Source of the DNA: Pyrocephalus nanus
Lineage: Eukaryota > Chordata > Aves > Passeriformes > Tyrannidae
Reading direction: 5' to 3'
Assembly (NCBI GenBank): GCA_038380795.1
Contig: CM076268.1
Coordinates: 31,133,501 to 31,197,500, forward strand
Length of the DNA: 64,000 nt
Program-made: the position numbers and the translations under genes
Part shown: positions 1 through 14,282 of the stretch, piece by piece
How positions within the stretch are numbered: the stretch's first letter is position 1
How the letters are laid out: every line of letters begins with the position of its first letter
Notes under the pieces: model-generated
What the model was told of the DNA's origin: nothing
The model's input: the letters and a program-made list of their open reading frames with translations, nothing else
The model's database searches: none

Positions 1-3000
1 TACGATGGGGCGTACATATTTTCTTTGCAGAACTAGCAACATCCAGATGTCTCTTCCCTCTTCTACTCGTTCTTTCCAACTGAACACATATCACATCAAT
101 ACCACTAAAACTGATTTGCCAGCTTTTCAGTGCTAAATTCCCTGGAAAGGAGGACTTCCAAGAATACCAGAACACCCAACGTTAAATACAGCTGTAATTT
201 ACTGAGTGAATAAATTTGATTCTCGTTTGGATGTTTCTCTCCAATGTGTTGACAATGCTCAGGTACCAGAAATTTTTGATCTCTGATTAGAAGTTAAAAA
301 AGGACCTTGAAAAAATAATATAAAACCTTGAGCAAGAAAAGACAATTAGATAACTCAGAGCAGTTCTTTTACATATAATTTAGTAAACTGACTTTCAAAG
401 AATATATGTTGGGTTCTCACTGCTGCAAAATTGCACTTAGTTTGATGTACTGGCAAATGCTGTTATTTGGCCTTTTTGTTTGAATTATGAGCATTTTCTT
501 TGTGCTTATCAATTTTTAGGATAACTTTTATGTGTTAAAAAGATATCCTTGCCTTTTAAAAACTCACTGTGATCTAGGGAAGCCCAAGCAAGGAGAGCCT
601 TCTGAAGAGTAGCCAGATTCATGCCTAGTGTTGTTCCAGAAGAGTGTAAATTCCTAGACATGGAGTACCCAGCCAGATACAGATGTGACTGGGACTGTCA
701 GAGAGCACATTTCATCTAGCTGCCAAAAGGAAGCTGCTTTTTCAATTCAGAAGTGTTTTCACAGTTGCATTTCTGTATGAAGAACTATTTTTAAATTACT
801 TTTTTTTAAGCATTTTTATTACTTTTTTTTTTATCTAGTTGCTTTTACTTAAGCTAGACATGAGATGATCCATATACACTGAAGAGAACTTGGGCAGAAA
901 ATGCTCATCTGATGGTTATTCCCTGGAACAACAATAAACAGCTGCTTATCTGTGATCATGCTACTTGGCTGCAGCATTAACTTAGATATCAAAACTTTCA
1001 AGATCCACATTACTGTAAGCCCCGCAAATTATCTGTTACACAGACATGAATGGCTCTGCGCCCACTATTCTGAGATAATTCATTTCCTCCCCTTCTCCCA
1101 AGTTTTACCGCCCTTTCTTAGCATGTCTGGCCAATTTTCTGACATAAAAGCCTTACTCAAACACACTGATTGTTTACTTTACTTGCCATGTACAGCAATT
1201 TTGGTTAATTATTTTAAAATCCATATATATATATAAACATCTCTCTCTATATAGGCACCATGTGAATAAGAGAGGCTAACACGTAGCAATTACCTCCATC
1301 TTCTAATTGCTTTACTAATTTTATTGGAGATAAAAATAGGTAGGAAATTTTTGCATAGCTGTTAATTGAGATTTATTTTTCACCCTTCCAGAGTAGTAGA
1401 AGTATTTCTACTGGTGTAGAAATACAGCTTAACCTACATTTCACACTCAGCCATATTCCTTTTTATGCTGTAGTTAACAAAGGTGTTCATGAATCAGCCG
1501 AAAATCTCAATTCATAGCTGGATGACACCTCTCTTCAACTAACAACAATCCTCAGTTACAAATGCCAAACAGGAAAAGCACATCTGTGAAAAACAAGCCT
1601 CTTAAACTGAACGAATGAATAACAATGATGTGTGGGTTGTGCTTTCTATGCAGCAAACTCTGGGAAGACCTTTCTGTGAACAGCTATCTGATAACAATTG
1701 GAGACGCTTTGGTGTTCCTACCCGCCTCCCACAGCCCTTTGTATCAGCAGCTCAGCAGAGAGAGTCTGACAGCAAGATTCCTTTGTCATTTCAGATCTCA
1801 GGTACTGTAACTCAGCTCAGTGCTGCACAAAAGAACCTCTACTGAGTGGCTGTGTTTCTAGAGGAGAGAGGAATTTCTCAACGGCTGGCTCTGCGTGTGC
1901 GGCACCAATTGTTACCTATGACTTATCCCAGCAAATTGCTCTCTGCTAAGCAAACTTCCATCACCTTGGTCTCCCTGATTTACACACAGCAGCACCCACA
2001 TTTCCAAATAACCAAACTAAAGCCCTACAGCACCTACTAAAGCCTGTACACAAGGATCTGTGCTGCATGCAGCTCCTCTCCCAGGGAGCTGCACAGCTGA
2101 GGAGAGCAAACCACCTATGCTTAAAGCACCATTAAGTTCTCTGATACCATCTGGAAAACCATGATGTCCAAGTCTATACAAATGGAAACTCCTAAGTGAA
2201 TGAAGTCCATCTTCATATCCAGATCTTAGTGCAAGAGGCATTTCCCAATCATTCTCGCAAGCCCACCAGAGAGACACTAGATCTGAATGTAAAAATACAG
2301 AAGCATGAATATGAGCAAATAATTCTCAACCTGGAATCTGCAGTTGGCCATAGACAATTCCCCCTCCCTTTTTTGCACCCATAATATTAAGGAATAATTA
2401 AAAGTATTTGCAACATTTCACTCATTGTATTAGAAATGGCTGCAGAGAGAAAGGATAAAGACATTAGCACTGGCAAATTCATATTTTCCTCTTTTCCTTA
2501 AGCCCCACACCAAAATACATAACCCTGCAACAAAAAACCCAAGGAAAACTCAGAGTTCATTCCTGAAAGAAACCCCCTCTGACTGCTAAAGGCAGACCTC
2601 CCTAGCCCAGAAGAGCAGATTGAAGTCATGCAAAGCTTCTTGCATCAAGAATAGGGCCACACATTTTAGATAGATGTAACAAACACTTTTAGTTTTGCAG
2701 AAAGTTCTCTTCCATCTCAGCAGAAGGCAAGTTCTCAAACACTTCAATGACATGAGAAACAGGCTCTGATCTGCTCACTTTCCTTCTTGCCAAAACCGGC
2801 TACAATTTTCCAAGTACGTAAGACCATTTTCCCCAGCCACTTAAAATCCCAGTCACTGGAATCAGAGCCTGACAACAGTTAATTTATTTGGACTCCTTCT
2901 ACCTCATCAACATGCTAGAGCTCCAGGCTGTAGCATAATCTCAGCATTTTTCTCTCCTGAAAAACAGATGCTACTAGGAGGAAATAACTTTATGCTCTGC

Positions 3001-5149
3001 AACAATTGTCACATTCCCAAAGACAACTTCTTCTCATCCCTGACATCAAAAAAACCTACCAAAATAGAACCTTTCTGTAGACTCTTAGGAGTTCCCATCT
3101 ATGGCTTTCCATACCTACACTTGACACCATTTGCCCAGCTATAATTAAAGATGCAAAGGGGTAACACTGTTGAAAGTCACCAAATCTCTGATGGGTTTCC
3201 ACCCATCCGGAATCTGTGAATATGAAGGAAAAGAGCCTTGCTTTACAGAAAAGATTGGGAATGTATGTTAAATTCAATGTGCTATTATAGTGATGAATTG
3301 CAGTGTGTAAAAGTCACAGCACAAGTCTCTGGGGTACAACCCCCTGTTCTGCTCCTACTACCTGTAGGAGGGACACTTGCACCCTGTGCTTCTGATTTCC
3401 CCACCTGTAAAAATGTGAATAAATAGCTGCTAAACATAGATGTTTCAACATCCATTGCCTTAGCCTTTGCAAGCCTTTACAGATCCGAGGCTAGAAAGCA
3501 CTCTCAAAAGCTGAAAGTAACATTAGTTTAGATCATATTTTCTGCATTTTTTTGTCCTCTCGTTCTTAATTTTGAAGGACAACTGCAATTGCAGTTCATC
3601 CATTTAGGCTTATCCTAAAGTCATTACTTGTTATGATGCTGTTCCTGCCTTCAGCTACAAAGAAAATGACTATCCCTACCCCCTCACAGGCAGGATTAAC
3701 AGCCACAGAAAATGAGTTACGGTTAGTCTAACTGACAGGAGCTCAGAAGCAAATTTGTTTTCCAAAGTCCACCTAAGCACAGGAAGGAACCCCGCACCCT
3801 GTGTTTTCTTAATTCTTCCTCTCAGCTATGTAAAGAAGGCACACGATGTGTTTGTCTTCATCACCAGTCTGCACACTCGGAATGTACACCAAGACTTATC
3901 TGTGCCAAAGGTAGTATGTGAACTGAAAGGTTTAAAATCAGCGGTGCTATGGAATATAGAACCTGTGCACTCACATCCAGTTGTTTTTTGTATAAAGAAT
4001 GTATTCAAAATGTCAGTACAAGCGGATTGCTTTATTTATAGGTGGAATAGTAATTGTTTAACTTATGTCTCTGTCAAGCTCCAAGTAAGCAGGCTCCTTG
4101 CAGTGTTTAGTGAGACTGTTTACAAATAACAAGTTGTACCAAATTTGTAGTAACCAGCCTCATAATTTTCCCTTCAATCCACAGTTTCACCTTTGTTTAG
4201 CAGAATGGGTACCAGATGGAGCTGCATAGACTTACTCTGGCTGTATTGAGTTTAGAAGAGTCATAGATCCTGGCCTGTTTGTAATGCCCTTTATCAGTAC
4301 ATGGATGGGCGTGCTCTTCCACCTTGCTCACTTACAGCTTACTAAGGTGTAACTCAGGTACCCTGGGACTGCTGTCAGCTTTGACCCACAGGACACTACT
4401 GAAAAAGCATCCTTGAATCAGCTGAAGACAAGACATTGTGGGATTAAAATATAGACTGGATGCCAATATGCTGCACAATGCTGAACACCACACAACAATG
4501 ATCTCAAAGCAGCCTCCCAAAGTGGAGGGATCAGCATACAGCTTCCAACCAAATACCTTGAAAGTCACAAGCCATGTTAAAAACCATATGGCAGCTCTGT
4601 TCTGAAATTATCTTGAAGAGATCTGAGTTTTGGAGTTGTTGAAGTGTAAAAATGTACTTACCTAGCTGCAGTGAAACAAAATCACAGTGTTCTTCCTGAT
4701 TCACAGTAATCAATAAATGAAAACCAAATAAATTAAATTCTCACCAAAAGCAAGAGAAGATATGAGGCTAACAACAGATGTATAACAGCTGCAGCTTTTC
4801 TCCCTGGGCCCCCAGGACACACTGCAAGTGCTCTCAGTGCCAAATACAAGGAGTGGCACACACCCCACCAGTCACTGGGAACACTGAGGATGGTGCCAAT
4901 GAAGCACATGTGTTCTGATCTGTGCTGTGCAGCCCCAATGCAAGGACACACACCACTGCAGGGCCACGTGTGCACTCCTGCCACTATGAACAGCCCCACC
5001 AGGATCCATGGCACATCACAGAACTTCCTACACTGATCCAGGCTGTGGGATGAGTGCCTTAGCTGTTTCTCGCCACAAATACCAAGAAAACAATGACAAA
5101 TCTCTCAAAGTTTACCTGGAGAACTGCCCTTATTTTGCTTTGTGAGCTG

Positions 5150-5960
5150 AAGCCTAAGGATTTCAACTTTGGTTTGTTTGTGGTTTTTTTTTTTAATCTA
5201 GAAAGTCTTTGTTTACTAAAATACTTATGAGAATGAACTCAAGTCTTACTGTTTTCAATATCTCCTCTACCAAACTAGAGGAGATGCTTTGTTAGATTAG
5301 ATCATATGTTACCTTTGCATATTAAAAAGTAGATGGAAATACTGACTTACATTTATTTTAATACAATTGTGCAATTTGAGGTTTATAGAGCCGTGCATAA
5401 AGCATTTGTTATTCCACCTTTAACAAAACTGATCCATTAACTCTGACAATATTTTTAGTACATAGTTTGCTGCAAAAGCATGAAGACATGTTATGAATCA
5501 TTCTGGCATTATGAGAGTTAATAGAATACTATATATTTTTCAGGATTATTAATATTTAGTGTCGTTCCATAAATTAAAAAATCAAGTTTAACTAAGGTTA
5601 AAAATATCTGATGATACAGTACATAGATGATTGTAAATGTATATTAATGAAGCTTTACACAATTGACTGGGTATCTTTTCGTTAATCACTCACAAAACCA
5701 TGCCAAACATATATCAAAGACTTCAGCTCCTTTTTCATCCCATCTTCCGACATTTCATTATTATGGTTACCTGATTAATGGATGCAATAATATATGTGGC
5801 ATGATATGATATGTTCACATTAAATTTTAATCAAATATTACTAAATTCAGAAAACATTAAGTAAATCATGACTGATGAGGCAATATTGCTGTACTGTCAT
5901 ATTGACGGTTAGAGAAACTCACTATGGAGAGTTACAGATTAAGGAAGAGAAGTAAATCTT
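5150..5960. promoter_or_regulatory. Candidate conserved noncoding enhancer (AT-rich)
   Basis: An 0.8-kb AT-rich, CpG-poor stretch without repeats or a useful ORF. It contains a HOX/PBX-type site TGATTAATGG (5772-5781), a MEIS-type CTGTCA (5894-5899) and an HNF1-like half site GTTAATCACT (5681-5690), among many other homeodomain cores. Such composition is typical of vertebrate developmental noncoding elements. It lies between EGR2 (expected to the left) and NRBF2, the interval where EGR2 hindbrain enhancers are known in other species. No alignment was possible, so this is a motif-based suggestion only. Confidence 0.3.
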
Positions 5961-8900
5961 ATGAGGAAATAGAAGTATCTCAAGTTTAACTAGTTGGTTC
6001 TTTCAAAATTGCCTTCCAGCCAAAGGCTGAATATTAGATCCATCAAAAGTATTCCACTGTCTGTAACTGATATGAATGTTTTGTTTTCTTCTGCTGCAAG
6101 TTGTCTCATCCTTTAAAAAGTATGGATTAACATATACTCTGCACAAGGTCCTTTCCCAAAAGATGATGGCCTGGGTAGTGCAAAGAAATGTAGGCTGGGA
6201 AAACTTAGTCCAGTTTATTTAAAACCTTGCTATGCCCTGGGCAGCAGGGTGTGCATGGAACACACTTGGTCTGCTCATTTTTACCCAAATTACACTACTG
6301 TTACTTTGCAGAAGGTGGGCAGGGAGATAGATGGGGGTTACTGCTCACAGTCTGGGTCTATAAATGTAAGGCAGTTTCATTCAGGAACACCAGAGAATGT
6401 GCCTCTACTGCTGCAGACAGCAGCTTTGTTTTCAGCTTTAAGTTAGTAATCAACGTGTTCATCTGAAAATTTGGAACTCATATTTAGAAATAATTCTGTA
6501 TTGCATTTTTAACTGGCAGCAACTGAACCTGCTTTTTACTGCTGTGTTTGAAAGAGAGCTAACTGTATTCATCTACTTACATTTCCTGTTCTAGTGAAAT
6601 TTCAGATGGGATGTGCCTATGTTGTCTTCTGCCTGCCTTGGACATCCAACTCCCTTCCCCTCCCTCCTGTAACAGAAAGATTAATCTTATAATTTTGAGC
6701 AATGTTCATCTTTATAACAAAGAAGTTATTTACCCAGAGAAAACCTCCATCTTATGAGAGCAGATGACCCTTCAGAAGCTAAACAATGAATCCTGAAAAC
6801 CAATAGTGGAGGAAGTACTAGCTAAAAGCCTGCAACAAAACAATTCAGTCTGTTCTGAAAAAAGTTTATTCTAAAGAATTTAGAACTCCTAGAAACAGAC
6901 ATTCTTAGGTGCTAATTCTAAACATTCAGTCTTATAATCTATGACTACGCTTGCATAGAATTTCAGTCCCATGGGACAGACAAAACTGGTCTCCTCTTTC
7001 ATTTGTTTATACCTTAGAAACAGACATTAAGACAGTCTTGTCATATGACCATCTTTTTGATAGACTCTGATGCTGAGATATCAGAAGTTACTGGATCTTA
7101 TTTTGAGCATGTGAAGTAGAGTACAAGTCCTGCTTAATTGCATAATTAATTCTATTCAAAAATGAGTGCATTGCATAGTACTTGCCATGAGACCTATCCA
7201 GAGTCTCTTTGTTTCTTCATGTCTTGGTATCACTTTCAATCCCTTTTCTTGTTTTGAAGGATTATGAGGGGTGTAAAGCTCTGCATTATGCGGATGTGGT
7301 TACCAGCACAGGAAATCATACCACCAGTGCACTCCAAATAAATACTACTCAACTCTGCAGCTATACCCTGAATATTAAGAGCAATAAATATTTAATGTGC
7401 TTAGCTGGAATTTTTGAATTTTTTTTTGACAACTTTCTTTTTGCTAGCAGTCATTCCATATAAAGTATTTCAAGGGAAGGCATACAGATAATAAGGGCAG
7501 AAAAGAAAATTAAAATGCTTAAATGCATACAATTAAATTAAGGACCAACTGGGAAGAAGCACTGAGTACTTGGTAGCTCTGTTGGTTCTCACTGGTGAGA
7601 TCAATGGCACAAGGATTTCAGTTAAACACCCTCTTGCTATAAAAGTGGGTTTGGAATTTTTTAAGTATGACTGGCTCATAAAACCTAATGCGAACAGTTA
7701 TGAGAGTAATTAAAGCAAATCACTAAGTTATCTTCCTCCATACCCAGATAAGTTTTGTACAGTTACAAGATTAAAAAGTACAAAATTCCTGTGAGTGTAA
7801 GACCTAATAAAAATGGAAGAATACATCCAAACCCACAGCTCTTACCTCAGGCAAACTCCCACTGGTGTTGGCACCTCATGCGATGCAGAGAAGAGTGCAG
7901 ACACTTCAAACAAAATTGCCTGGAAAGGTTTGATTCACTCTCACTTGATTAATTGAATGAGTATATTATAAGTCAGTCTTGCAGCTCTTGCTTTTCTCAG
8001 GAATGGAAACATACCAGGAAGAAAAAAAAAGAGGTAACTCAAGGTTCTCAGTAAATTTTAGATCACAGAGCATGATATTATGTCTCAGGTCTCCAAAAAT
8101 CTGCTGGCTTCCACTAGAATCCTCTGCTAAAAACAAGATTCAGCTTTTAACAACCCAACATAGCCTTGTAGTCTACAGGATTGTGTCAAATACCAGACCT
8201 CTTGTCAGAAAGTCAACTCCAAATGGGCCTATTTCTTTGCAGTACAGTCTCAGAGGGGAAAAACAAAAGAATCCAGAAATTTTTTGACTGAGCACTCAGG
8301 ATATGTGATGTTCACTGGATTTTGATGAAGAGGCAGTTTACATGGGTAAGGAAGGGAATAATGTTCATTCCAGAGAAACACAGCTGTGGAGTTAGGATAA
8401 GAGAGCCAGTTTGGAAAAGGAGAAAGAAACCAGTGCTAGTGATGCAACAGAACCTTCATATCCGTTAGCAAAGTAAAGCTGCTAAACAAACCTACTTTTG
8501 TCCAAGCTTTTTAAATCCCAGAAACCAAAGCTGAAGGGTCTGTTTGTGGATAGGGCCAGCTGAGAGAAGCATTATTCAGCTGCCAGTGGCAGCATTTAGG
8601 AAGGCAGTAACAGAGGCAATGATGCAGCCAGCGCTGGCCCTTGCAAAGAAGAGTGTGAGTGGAGCAGCAGGTCTGAGTTGGGGAAATAGGGGCAGGCCTG
8701 TGGGTTATAAGCGAGAGGGGATTTGTGGCAAGGGTGGGAGAGTGATGAAAGGGAGGGTGGTGGCTTTCCAGTAGAGCTGTAGGAGAGAATATATTAAGAA
8801 AAGTTAGGAAGAGACTTTGTGCAATGGAACATGAGTGAAAAACATGGAAATCCTCACATACCCAAGTTTGATTTCTCCTCACGTTCAAACAGCCAACTCT

Positions 8901-9479
8901 TTTTGACCCCCAATTTTGCTGGCAGAAATACATCAGCCCTAGTCAATATAAAGGGAAAAGTCAGTGTATCAACTGCTCATTATTATGCTCTCACAAAATA
9001 CTGAAAACAGGGAAGCTGCTGCTCAGCTTAATACTGAGGGCTTATAAACACAAAGACAAACGGAGTTTTCCTGGTATCTTGCACCTGGACAAAGTAATGA
9101 AAAGGAATACTACTTAGCCTTTCACCATTCCCACCAACTCCTTTACCTAAATTAGTTGTTCTGAACAAAGAAATCACACTATAAATATAATTAGTTACTT
9201 GGAACCTGATCTAAAGCCTAATGAAATCAGCATAAAGCTTACAGAGAGAATGAGCTATAAAGAAAATATTAGTTTGATTGCTGTGGGCAAAACTACTTTC
9301 AGATCTAAGCAGAGGATTTAGCTATTTTATTCTGCAAGCAATGAGAAAATATCTTCTTGATTCTAAAACTAAAATAAGAGATCTAATTAATTCTAGAGCA
9401 CCACAGTCATATACATTCCTTCTTAGTATGCAGGAATCTAATAGTTTCTTTTTTAAACAGCAATATTTAAAAATGCATT

Positions 9480-9910
9480 TAATTTAAATGGCTGTGGTTC
9501 CTCTTTCCAGTAAACACATGTGAAGGCATACATTGTGTTTAAATATAATAAATACAGCTAAAATCATGCATCTGGGTCAATCCTCTGCATGTAATCAGGA
9601 TTATGAAAATTTAGTTTTTCTTATCTTTCTCAATAAATGGTCTATGTACAGACGACTGGAAATTTATTCAGACATGGTCTTGGTTGTGTTCTTGTTTTTT
9701 TAACTCACCAGTTCTTTCTTCCCTGCAAATCTGACTGATTTCAAATTCTGTCAGTTGCTCTGGTAGCCAAGGAAAGTGCCAAAGTGTGGTTGCTGTGCTG
9801 AAGTTCTTTCAGAGACAAAAATCCCCATGCCAAGGCATTGTAATTGTAAGTTTTATGCCCATTTTAATGACTCACTCTTTTAGTTCTGATTGCTGACCAC
9901 ATGTAATTAT
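9480..9910. promoter_or_regulatory. Possible noncoding regulatory block with RUNX-type sites
   Basis: A repeat-free stretch with two TGTGGTT sites (9493-9499 and 9785-9791) and an opposite-strand GACCACA (9895-9901). All three match the RUNX core TGYGGT. ORF content is poor. The motifs are short enough to occur by chance, so this is weak support. Confidence 0.2.
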
Positions 9911-12900
9911 AAAGGAAAGGTCACAGAGGACCTTGAGAAGGCAAAATCCAAACAGACACAAAAGCAGGAAAGGCGACGGGAGAAGGTTTTCATTTAGTTT
10001 CCACCTTCTCCAAGATTTCCATGTCCTGAGCCTCCCAGCTCTCTGAATGAGGTTCCTTCAGCCCCAGTTGTCAAAGCTCTCCTTCATCCACTGCCTTGCC
10101 CACAGCTCCTCTACGCATTCCCCAGAGGCAACCCAAAGAGACAGGGCACATCCAGGGGGAGACCCTGAAATCCGGTTATTCTGAAAAATCTGGCAAATGG
10201 AAGGAGGCCCATCAGCCTGATGGCTCTGCACATGTGTGGTGGGAAATAAATTGTCAGAGGCATAGGGGAATCCCTTTTGTTTCAAAAGTGCTTCTTCAAA
10301 GAAACAGACATCCCCATCTCTCTTTGAGGAAGGCACTGTGTGGGAGGCTCTGTGGGCCCTCCTACAATGCCATGACTGAGAAGCTCTGTCTTTAACTGGA
10401 GCTTCACTGAAAATGCACAGTCCAGATAAAATGCAAAGGCACAAAGAGTAAATAAAGAAGTAGTCAATGCTAAGCAAAGTGTGGGCTGAGGAATTCTGCC
10501 TCCTAAGGAGGTGACAGTCAAATGAAGCTGGCTCATCATGTGTGTCAAAAGCAGCATCAGACAGGTAAATAGCAATTCTACACTTCCCTCCTACTCTAAA
10601 ATTCCACCCTTAAAACACAGGGTATTTTAGGAAGCTTCCTGCTGACAGGCACATCCTGCCCAGAATTACATTTTAATAGTTCTTCTTTTAGACAAACATT
10701 TAATTTATACTTATACAGTCAACACGCTATTCCCATGCAGTCCCTCGGGAGGAGCAAAACATGCAAAACACACAAAGGGTGGTAATGAAAAGAAATAATC
10801 ATTCTGCACTCATTGATGAGTTTGCAGATAATGGAGTAGAATATTTACTATGGTTCTGTTTTATCTAGAGGGAAACTTTTTATCTCTTAGATAACTCTGT
10901 AGACACTGGCAGAAAACAGTAGCCATTTTCAGTCCAGTGGAGGGGAGGTTGGCACAGCATCTGGAATGAATACGTGACATCCAGCACTCCTGGATGTTGG
11001 TATTCTGGACAAAAATCCACAAAGTGTCCCAGGACTATTCTCTGAGTAAAGAAGACCTTCCACACAAATTTAGATTATTTGAACCAGCACTAACATCACT
11101 ATATCACATTAAAGCTAATTTTGCACAGATAAGGCTACAGGTTTTACTCGCTTTCTGCAGCCCCTTCAGGACATGGCAATATGATGCCCCTGAAGGACCA
11201 GGGCTCAAGGCTCAATGGCATTTGCATCTTGCCAAAGCCTAAAAGTATCACCCACCTACTAGGAGGATGGAGGGAGGGGAGGAAAATCACAGTAGAAACT
11301 AAGTAAGTTGAACAGTGCATTGCAAACAGCATCACTGAGGGCTCTGAAGTAAATCTTGTGTATCACGAGCAGTTTATAAAACATGACATCTGTCCCAGTT
11401 TAAGTGACTTAAAAAGTAATCTTGTCAGAAACCCGGACAGGTTTCCTTCTATTTGCCTTCAGTTTTTTGCCAGATTTAGGTATAGGAAGCAAAACACTGG
11501 CACACTAGTCAAGGAAAATGCCCCATTCAAGCATTTGCTAGCAGTGTCTGGATGAGAAGAGGCATGGTCAGGTCCCCTGAGGGAATTACAGTCACTGCCA
11601 GCCTTGCTGGAGGAACAGTAATGACCACTGCTGGTTACATGAACAACAGGCACGCTGTAACACACTGGCTTGACTCAACAACACAGCTCCTGAAACCTTT
11701 ATTCTGTCAAAGCAAAATTCCTCAGTTCTTCAGCTCCCATTCCACGAGTGGTAATTTGGCCCAGCATCTTCCTCCTTTTTCCACGAAAGATAATGTGTCT
11801 TGAAATGAACATTGACTGCCTCTTAAAACCCAATAAATTAAATTGCCTTTCCTGAGCCAGCAGCAGGAATAATGGAAAACGTTTCTCAGAACTAGTTTGT
11901 TTGATTTCTAAGAAAGTGTTTGACCTAATGATCTATTTTAGGAAATTGGTATGACTTATGGATAAGTGATAAGCACACAGCAAAAACCAGCTATGCAGCT
12001 ACTTGTCACAAGGCAAACATTGTATGCAAAATTAAAAATTATACACAAACTGATCACGAATATAGTTTAAACAAATAAATGAAAATCTGCAGTTCCACCA
12101 GTGATGGTGAAAAAGTTAGCAAAATGGCTAGAAATAACGGCTTGGCAGTGTGCAATTTAACTGCCAGTGTATCTACAATCTCATCCTACATAATATTTAG
12201 CAAGATCACCAACATTTGCCTCTGAATTAATGCAGTATGGAAAAGGATAATCAGCCAGCTAAGTGTGTAAGATCTGGTGCACAGACACAAGAGAATCAGT
12301 AAATTGTGATGCATTAACTCAGTGTAACTTCATTAACAACCAAGCAACTGAGTTTTGTGCTCGATATAAAGACCTTTGGCAGACTTTGTGCTATCATGGT
12401 ACTACTGGCAAGAGAGAGGAAAAGGCCAGGCATTGTGAAGAGGAACAGGGACCAAGTGGGATGGTCAAGAGGGGGGCTATATTCTTACAGATAATTACTT
12501 CTTCATGAGTGTGTGGCCATGAGCTAAAAGGAAGGAAAACGCAATGGTTGGGTACAATGAAACAATTTAATCTCAGGCTGAGTATAAGTACTGGTAGCAA
12601 AGTGCCAAGTACCTTTTCTCCTTCACCCAGGCTGACCTATCTCTTCAACAACTGACACAGGACAACTTCACCTATCTCCAATCAGTGGGCTCCAGATCAA
12701 AACCCCTCTGGACTACACAGGATCTGGCTTGGTGATACATAGTTAAACCAAGTGATAGATAAATGCTTGCAAATGAAAACAGGATCTAGCAAGCTATCTT
12801 TGGGAAGCTCCTCATCAGAAGAGACTATCTTGTCTAACCACATATGTTAAAAGGAAAACTCCCCCCAGCACTCCTGTGTTGCAGAGCTAGTCCTTACTGC

Positions 12901-13337
12901 CCAGGGATAGCTGAGAGCTATGGCATGTCAGACCATGTGGGCTCCCCCAGAGACCCACAGACGCCACTCGTGTCTGACAATCGCAGCTACAAAGGGCACA
13001 AAGGGAAATCTGGACTTTCTTTACTTGCTGCTAATTAGCTTTTTTACTTCTTGTTTTCTGGGTGTCTCATCTTCAGCCCTGCCTTCTATCCTTTTCACTC
13101 TCCCTTTTTTTTTTCTTGCCCTCTTTCCCCTTTCAGTCTGTTATTACCATGCTCCTGTGAACTCATGCCATCCTTTCCTGAGAAAGGCACACACAATCCC
13201 TTTACTGCACTTCTCTTCTCTGGTCTTCACAACACACAAAGCTGTGTGGATAGGAGTGACCACAACACTCACCAAGTTCTCTGTGTAACAGTTAATTTGG
13301 TTTGCTGGTCTCTCTCAAGACATTTTGAATAATTAAT

Positions 13338-13595
13338 CACAGAATCATTAGGGTTGGAAAAGATCATTGAGTCCAACCATTAACCTAACAGTGCCAGGTC
13401 CACCACTAAACCACATCCCTAAGCACCACATCTACAAGTTTTTTGAATACATCCAGGGATTGTTATTCCATCACTGCCCTGGGAAGCCTGTCCCAGCCCT
13501 TTCAGTGAAGAAATTTTTCCTAATATTAAATCTAAACCTCCCCTGGTGTAACTTGAGGCCGTTTTGTCTTGTCATATCACTTGTTACCTGAGATA
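13338..13595 (-). mobile_element. CR1 LINE 3' fragment
   Basis: It begins with CAGAATCATTAGGGTTGGAA and continues with the usual complement of a CR1 tail (ATCATTGAGTCCAACC, GGGAAGCCTGTCCCAGCCCT, TCTAAACCTCCCCTGG). It is read on the minus strand and is 5'-truncated, as nearly all avian CR1 copies are. It carries no usable reading frame. Confidence 0.9.
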
Positions 13596-14282
13596 ATTAA
13601 CGCTATTGTGCTGTTAGCATATACATGGCAATTGTGGCACCACTGCCATTGTCACCTGTTTCCATACACTGCAATTCCTGCAATGAAAAGCCACGAGGAG
13701 CCCTGATGCTTTTACTGCTTTATGACTGTGCTGGGGGCACTTTTCCCCACAGAAACCTCGCTCTCCCCTCAGCGTGGCCCTCGGTGTCTGTCCCTTAAGC
13801 CTCTATCTAGAGCTTTTAAAGTGTTTGCTGATCTCCCAAGGGACACAAAGCTTTAGTTACAAAGTCTTTTTTACTACCTCACGTTTTTCTATATTCTCAT
13901 CAATAAGCATCCTCTGGAAGAAAGAGCTACCACAGGAACTTGAACTCAGGGAACAATAGCAAGAATATAGCTGAGATGTGAGGACGATAGTACTCTTGTT
14001 AAAGCATTTCTGGTCTTCATGCCAATTTTAAAGTTCCTGTGTGGCAGGGGCCTGGGTGCAGGTCTCAGACTGACACATGTGCATCAAGCAGGTTCTGGTG
14101 TTCAGGTACAGCTACACCATCAGCTTCACATGCCAGTTTCAGCCTGATGTTGGCTTACATCCATTATTTTTAATCACATCCACCTGATATTTATTAAAGA
14201 TCCAGGGATACCAACTTGACACTGTACAGAATATGATATAACTTGCACGTAACCATTTCTTCCTCTTTGAGAGCAAAGTCAC
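13596..14282. other. Spacer between two CR1 copies, nothing recognised
   Basis: About 690 bases of unique-looking sequence between a minus-strand and a plus-strand CR1. I see no splice-joined coding frame, RNA gene or clear promoter motif. Confidence 0.6.

Larger units (their letters stand above)
1..13337. other. Intergenic region upstream of NRBF2, no gene recognised
   Basis: All open frames here are short (140 codons or fewer), lack recognisable protein similarity and are not joined by convincing splice sites. Base composition is AT-rich with a short (TA)n tract near 1222-1235. By the conserved gene order of tetrapods, the next gene leftward should be EGR2 (Krox20), so this is part of the EGR2-NRBF2 gap that in other vertebrates carries long-range enhancers. 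That placement is inference. Two subregions that look regulatory, 5150-5960 and 9480-9910, are listed separately. I see no LTR, tRNA or satellite array. Confidence 0.7.

Noticed and set aside
8511..8933. 140-codon minus-strand frame in the upstream spacer
   Set aside because: The translation is low-complexity Ser/His/Pro-rich and no start, splice or promoter signals support it.
10058..10477. 139-codon minus-strand frame overlapped by a 99-codon plus-strand frame upstream of NRBF2
   Set aside because: Both strands are open over the same bases with no protein similarity; treated as chance.
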